In this document: one piece after another, positions 32,181 to 34,500 of the stretch | Layout of the letters: each line of letters opens with the position of its first letter | How positions within the stretch are numbered: the stretch's first letter is position 1 | Source: JBOHRN01 sp050732775 | GTDB lineage: Bacteria; Gemmatimonadota; Gemmatimonadetes; Longimicrobiales; Longimicrobiaceae | Length of the DNA stretch: 34,500 nt | Assembly: GCA_050732775.1 (NCBI GenBank) | Contig: JBOHRN010000011.1 | Coordinates: forward strand, 1 to 34,500 | Direction of reading: 5' to 3' | Made by a program: the position numbers and the translations under genes | The notes under the pieces: model-generated | Databases searched by the model: none | Seen by the model: only the letters and a program-made list of their open reading frames with translations | Told to the model about the DNA's origin: nothing

Positions 32181-33127
32181 CCCCGCTCCACCCCCCGAAT
32201 CAGCTCCTCCAGTGTCCGGTCCAGGGAGATCTCCGGCTCCCAGCCGAGCGCGCGGAGCCGCGAGGGGTCGCCCACGAGCAGGGGGAGATCGAGCGACCGC
32301 CGCCTCCGCGGTTCGGAAAGGACGCGCGCCTTCACCCCCGAGACCTCCACCAGCCGGTTGCAGAGCTCGGCCAGCGAGTACGCTCGCCCCGAACAGACGT
32401 TGTAAGCGCGGCCGGGCTCTCCCCGCTCCATCAGGAGCCGGTAAGCGCGCACCACGTCGCGCACGTCCAGAAAGTCCCGCCTAACTTTCAGGTTTCCGGT
32501 CTTGAGGACGGGCTCTGGAGAGCCCCGCTGCTCAACCAACTGGCGGGCGAAGCCGGGCAGGGCAAAGCGCCGGTTCTGGCCCGGTCCCGTGTGGTTGAAG
32601 CCGCGCGCGACCAGCGGCTCCACCAGGCTGGAGCGGGTGGCGGCGCGAGCAGCCATCTCGGCGGCCGCCTTGGAAGCCGCGTACGGAGTGACCGGCGAGA
32701 GGGGGCGATCTTCCGAGATCGGTTGCTCGCGTTCTGGTACCGGCCCGTACACCTCGGCCGAACTGGGGAGCAGAAACCTGACCGGCCTCTCTGAGTGAAC
32801 GAGGGCCTCCAGCAGGGTAAAGGTGCCGGTGGCGTTTACTGTCCAAGTCTCCAGCGGGTGCCGGAAAGATTCCCCCACCGAGCTCTGCGCGGCCAGATGG
32901 TAAACCCGCCCGGGCCGCACCTCGTCCAGCGCTGCCTTCACCGAATCGGAAGAGGTGACGTCGAGAGAGATCCAGCGCACCGCCCGCGGGTCTTCGGCTG
33001 CCAGCGGTCCCGGCTCCGGCGGGTGTCCGTCCAGGGTAGCGCCGGCCACCTCTTCGCCAGCCAGGAGCAGGTCGCGGAGAAGGTGTTGGCCTACGAACCC
33101 CGCCGCGCCGGTGACCAGCGTGGTCAT
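32171..33127 (-). CDS. rmd: GDP-6-deoxy-4-keto-D-mannose reductase (RMD-like)
   Basis: SDR reductase predicted to convert the Gmd product into GDP-D-rhamnose. The 318 aa begin MTTLVTGAAGFVGQHL, with the dinucleotide motif at residues 7-13. Further elements are LAAQSSVGESF, PSSAEVYG, catalytic Tyr149-x3-Lys153 (TPYAASKAA) and FNHTGPGQ, the last typical of RMD rather than Fcl/GMER. The ATG at 33127 overlaps the gmd stop (ATGA); longer upstream frames are gmd shadow. The tight gmd-rmd pairing supports the assignment. GDP-6-deoxy-D-talose formation by a related reductase is the main alternative. Confidence 0.87.
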   Translation of the reverse strand: MTTLVTGAAGFVGQHLLRDLLLAGEEVAGATLDGHPPEPGPLAAEDPRAVRWISLDVTSSDSVKAALDEVRPGRVYHLAAQSSVGESFRHPLETWTVNATGTFTLLEALVHSERPVRFLLPSSAEVYGPVPEREQPISEDRPLSPVTPYAASKAAAEMAARAATRSSLVEPLVARGFNHTGPGQNRRFALPGFARQLVEQRGSPEPVLKTGNLKVRRDFLDVRDVVRAYRLLMERGEPGRAYNVCSGRAYSLAELCNRLVEVSGVKARVLSEPRRRRSLDLPLLVGDPSRLRALGWEPEISLDRTLEELIRGVERGWT

Positions 33128-34083
33128 CCCCCCAAGCGCTCCAGATCTGCCTTCAGCATGGTCTCCACCAGCTCGTGGAACCGGACCTCCGGCGTCCACC
33201 CCAGCCGTTCCTCCGCCTTGGAGGCGTCGCCCACCAACAGATCGACCTCGGCCGGGCGCATAAACTTTTCGTCTTGGACAACGTACTCTTGCCAATCGAG
33301 ACCGGCTGCCGAGAAAGCCGCCTCAACTAACTCACCAACACTGCGGGTCTCGCCGGTGGCCACCACGAAGTCGTCGGGCTCGTCCTGCTGGAGCATGAGC
33401 CACATGGCCCGCACGTAGTCCCCGGCGAAGCCCCAATCCCGGCGGGCGTCCAGGTTGCCGAGCCGGAGCTCTTTGGCCAGCCCCAGCTTGATACGAGCTA
33501 CCCCGTCGGTGACCTTGCGGGTCACGAACTCCAGCCCCCTGCGGGGCGATTCGTGGTTGAAGAGGATGCCACTCACCGCGAACATGCCGTGGCTCTCCCG
33601 GTAGTTCACGGTTGCCCAGTGTCCGTACACTTTGGCCACCCCGTAGGGAGAGCGGGGATAGAAGGGGGTGCTCTCCTTCTGCGGCACCTCTTGGACCTTG
33701 CCAAACATCTCACTGGAAGAGGCCTGGTAGAAGCGGATGGAGGGGTCGTGGAAACGGATCGCAGCGAGCACTCTCATGACCCCCAGGGCGGTGACCTCCC
33801 CGGTTAGGACCGGCTGGTTCCACGAAGTCTGCACGAACGACTGGGCCGCCAGGTTGTACACTTCCTGCGGCTCGCTCTCGCGCAACGCCATGAGGAGGGA
33901 GTTGTGGTCGGTGAGGTCGCCTGGAATCAACTGGACGCGGTCCTGGATGTGGGCGATGCGCTCGAAGTTGAGCAAAGAGCTGCGCCGCACCAGTCCGGAC
34001 ACTTCGTACCCCCGCTCCAGGAGGAACTCGGCGAGGTAGCTCCCGTCCTGGCCGGTAATGCCGGTGATGAGCGCCCGTTTCAT
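33124..34083 (-). CDS. gmd: GDP-mannose 4,6-dehydratase
   Basis: Converts GDP-D-mannose to GDP-4-keto-6-deoxy-D-mannose. The 319 aa show ALITGITGQDGSYLAE (4-19), RRSSLLNFERI, NLAAQSFVQTSW (77-88), the SSSEMFG element (122-128), catalytic Tyr147-x3-Lys151 (SPYGVAK), FNHESPRRG and the GNLDARRDWGFAGDYV block, all diagnostic for Gmd. It is the first gene of the right-hand minus-strand run. A TTGACA-type promoter lies about 40-65 nt upstream, divergent from rpmB. No Shine-Dalgarno of note precedes ATG 34083 (GATAAAC). Confidence 0.97.
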   Translation of the reverse strand: MKRALITGITGQDGSYLAEFLLERGYEVSGLVRRSSLLNFERIAHIQDRVQLIPGDLTDHNSLLMALRESEPQEVYNLAAQSFVQTSWNQPVLTGEVTALGVMRVLAAIRFHDPSIRFYQASSSEMFGKVQEVPQKESTPFYPRSPYGVAKVYGHWATVNYRESHGMFAVSGILFNHESPRRGLEFVTRKVTDGVARIKLGLAKELRLGNLDARRDWGFAGDYVRAMWLMLQQDEPDDFVVATGETRSVGELVEAAFSAAGLDWQEYVVQDEKFMRPAEVDLLVGDASKAEERLGWTPEVRFHELVETMLKADLERLGG

Positions 34084-34120
34084 GTTTATCGCTTAATGGG
34101 GTAACGGTTTCAAGCGCCAC

Positions 34121-34149
34121 AGCTTATCTGGCCGCCTTATCGGTGTCAA
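34121..34149 (-). promoter_or_regulatory. Candidate promoter of the gmd-to-wzy operon
   Basis: Minus-strand TTGACA (34149-34144, perfect), 17-nt spacer, TAAGCT (34126-34121; 3 of 6). Predicted start near 34114, leader about 30 nt. It is back-to-back with the rpmB promoter, the two -35 boxes being about 20 nt apart. Confidence 0.5.
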
Positions 34150-34169
34150 CGCGGCGGGGGTGCGGGGGC

Positions 34170-34198
34170 TTGACCGACTGGTCCTAGGGTGATAGAAT
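34170..34198 (+). promoter_or_regulatory. Sigma-70-type promoter of rpmB
   Basis: TTGACC (34170-34175; 5 of 6), 17-nt spacer, TAGAAT (34193-34198; 5 of 6). Predicted start near 34205, about 30 nt before the rpmB ATG. This is the best full promoter match in the window. Confidence 0.68.
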
Positions 34199-34234
34199 AC
34201 GCGGCTTTAGCTTCCCTCTATGGAAGGAGAATAT

Positions 34235-34444
34235 ATGGCCGCCGTCTGCGCCATTTGCGGCAAAGGCCCCCGGGCCGGTAACAGTGTTAGCCACGCCAAC
34301 AACAAGACCAAGCGGCGCTGGCTCCCGAACCTCCAGCGCGTGCGCGTGGTTACCGAAAACGGGGCCCGCGAGCGCCTGCGCGTGTGCACCAGCTGCCTCT
34401 CCGCCGGCAAGGTACGCAAGGCCGGACCGGCCATCCCCGCTTGA
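34235..34444 (+). CDS. rpmB: 50S ribosomal protein L28
   Basis: Small large-subunit ribosomal protein, 69 aa. CAICGKGP near the N-terminus and CTSC near residue 50 form the four-cysteine zinc-binding version of L28. VSHANNKTKRRWLPNLQRVRV is the family core (positions about 18-38). The ATG at 34235 is preferred over the one at 34220: GGAAGGAGA lies just upstream at the right spacing and MAAVCAICGK fits family N-termini. It has its own strong promoter and is divergent from the capsule operon; it marks the right boundary of the polysaccharide locus. Confidence 0.96.
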   Translation: MAAVCAICGKGPRAGNSVSHANNKTKRRWLPNLQRVRVVTENGARERLRVCTSCLSAGKVRKAGPAIPA

Positions 34445-34455
34445 GGGCTCACTCC

Positions 34456-34500
34456 GTGGTACGGGTGGCTGCCAGCAACAGAGAAGCCGCGCCTCTGGCG
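34456..34500 (+). CDS. Possible start of a further gene (3' cut by window edge)
   Basis: GTG at 34456 opens 15 sense codons to the window end (VVRVAASNREAAPLA), with GAGGG eight nt upstream inside the end of rpmB. Too short for any family call. It may simply be non-coding sequence after rpmB. Confidence 0.25.
   Translation, partial: MVRVAASNREAAPLA

Noticed and set aside
1..34500. Mobile elements, CRISPR, tRNA or rRNA genes
   Set aside because: No transposase or integrase motifs, no regularly spaced repeats, and no room for RNA genes in the short gaps; nothing to support any of these.

Overview
The window is GC-rich, tightly packed bacterial chromosome from a diderm (Gram-negative-type) organism. 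It encodes three signal-peptide-bearing outer-membrane-type Wzi-like proteins, a Wza-like exporter and Wzc/Wzz-like inner-membrane co-polymerases. The Wzi-like proteins, the CobA-HemD fusion and the zinc-type L28 would fit Gemmatimonadota or a related lineage, but this is a weak inference and no marker here settles it. Almost everything is capsule or exopolysaccharide biosynthesis, ending at a ribosomal protein gene. I saw no tRNA, rRNA, CRISPR array, insertion sequence or transposase.

Left block (1-13854). A plus-strand BY-kinase co-polymerase (wzc, cut by the window edge) converges on a minus-strand run. In transcription order the run is: wzi-like gene 1, UDP-sugar 6-dehydrogenase (wbpA-like), UDP-GlcNAc/GalNAc 4-epimerase (wbpP-like), an SLC13-type anion transporter, cysQ, cysD, a cysN-cysC fusion, and a membrane-bound UDP-sugar 4,6-dehydratase (capD/wbpM-like). 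The wbpA/wbpP pair would supply UDP-GalNAcA, as in Vi antigen. The transporter-cysQ-cysD-cysNC set would import sulfate, make PAPS and remove PAP. No PAPS or sulfite reductase is present, so sulfation of the polysaccharide is a reasonable hypothesis.

Right block (15587-34083). One minus-strand run of 17 genes starts at a TTGACA promoter shared back-to-back with rpmB. Order: gmd, rmd (GDP-D-rhamnose), cobA-hemD fusion, wzi-like gene 3, hemB, rmlD, a WbaP/WcaJ-type initiating phosphotransferase, GT4, rmlA, rmlC-like, wza-like, a wzz/wzc-like co-polymerase with a decayed kinase domain, GT4, GT2, wzx flippase, wzy polymerase. Most junctions are 1-4 nt stop/start overlaps. Together these give a nearly complete Wzx/Wzy-dependent system: precursors, initiation, three further glycosyltransferases, flipping, polymerisation and export. 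rmlB is missing from the window. A second wzi-like gene (plus strand, 13924-15585) lies between the blocks, divergent from wzi 1 and convergent with wzy.

The most unusual points are: tetrapyrrole genes (cobA-hemD and hemB) translationally coupled inside the capsule operon, with a Wzi-like outer-membrane gene between them; a co-polymerase whose kinase fold has lost its ATP-binding motifs while a canonical kinase is encoded about 19 kb away; and a PAPS-making cassette next to polysaccharide genes. Promoter calls are by-eye consensus matches only.
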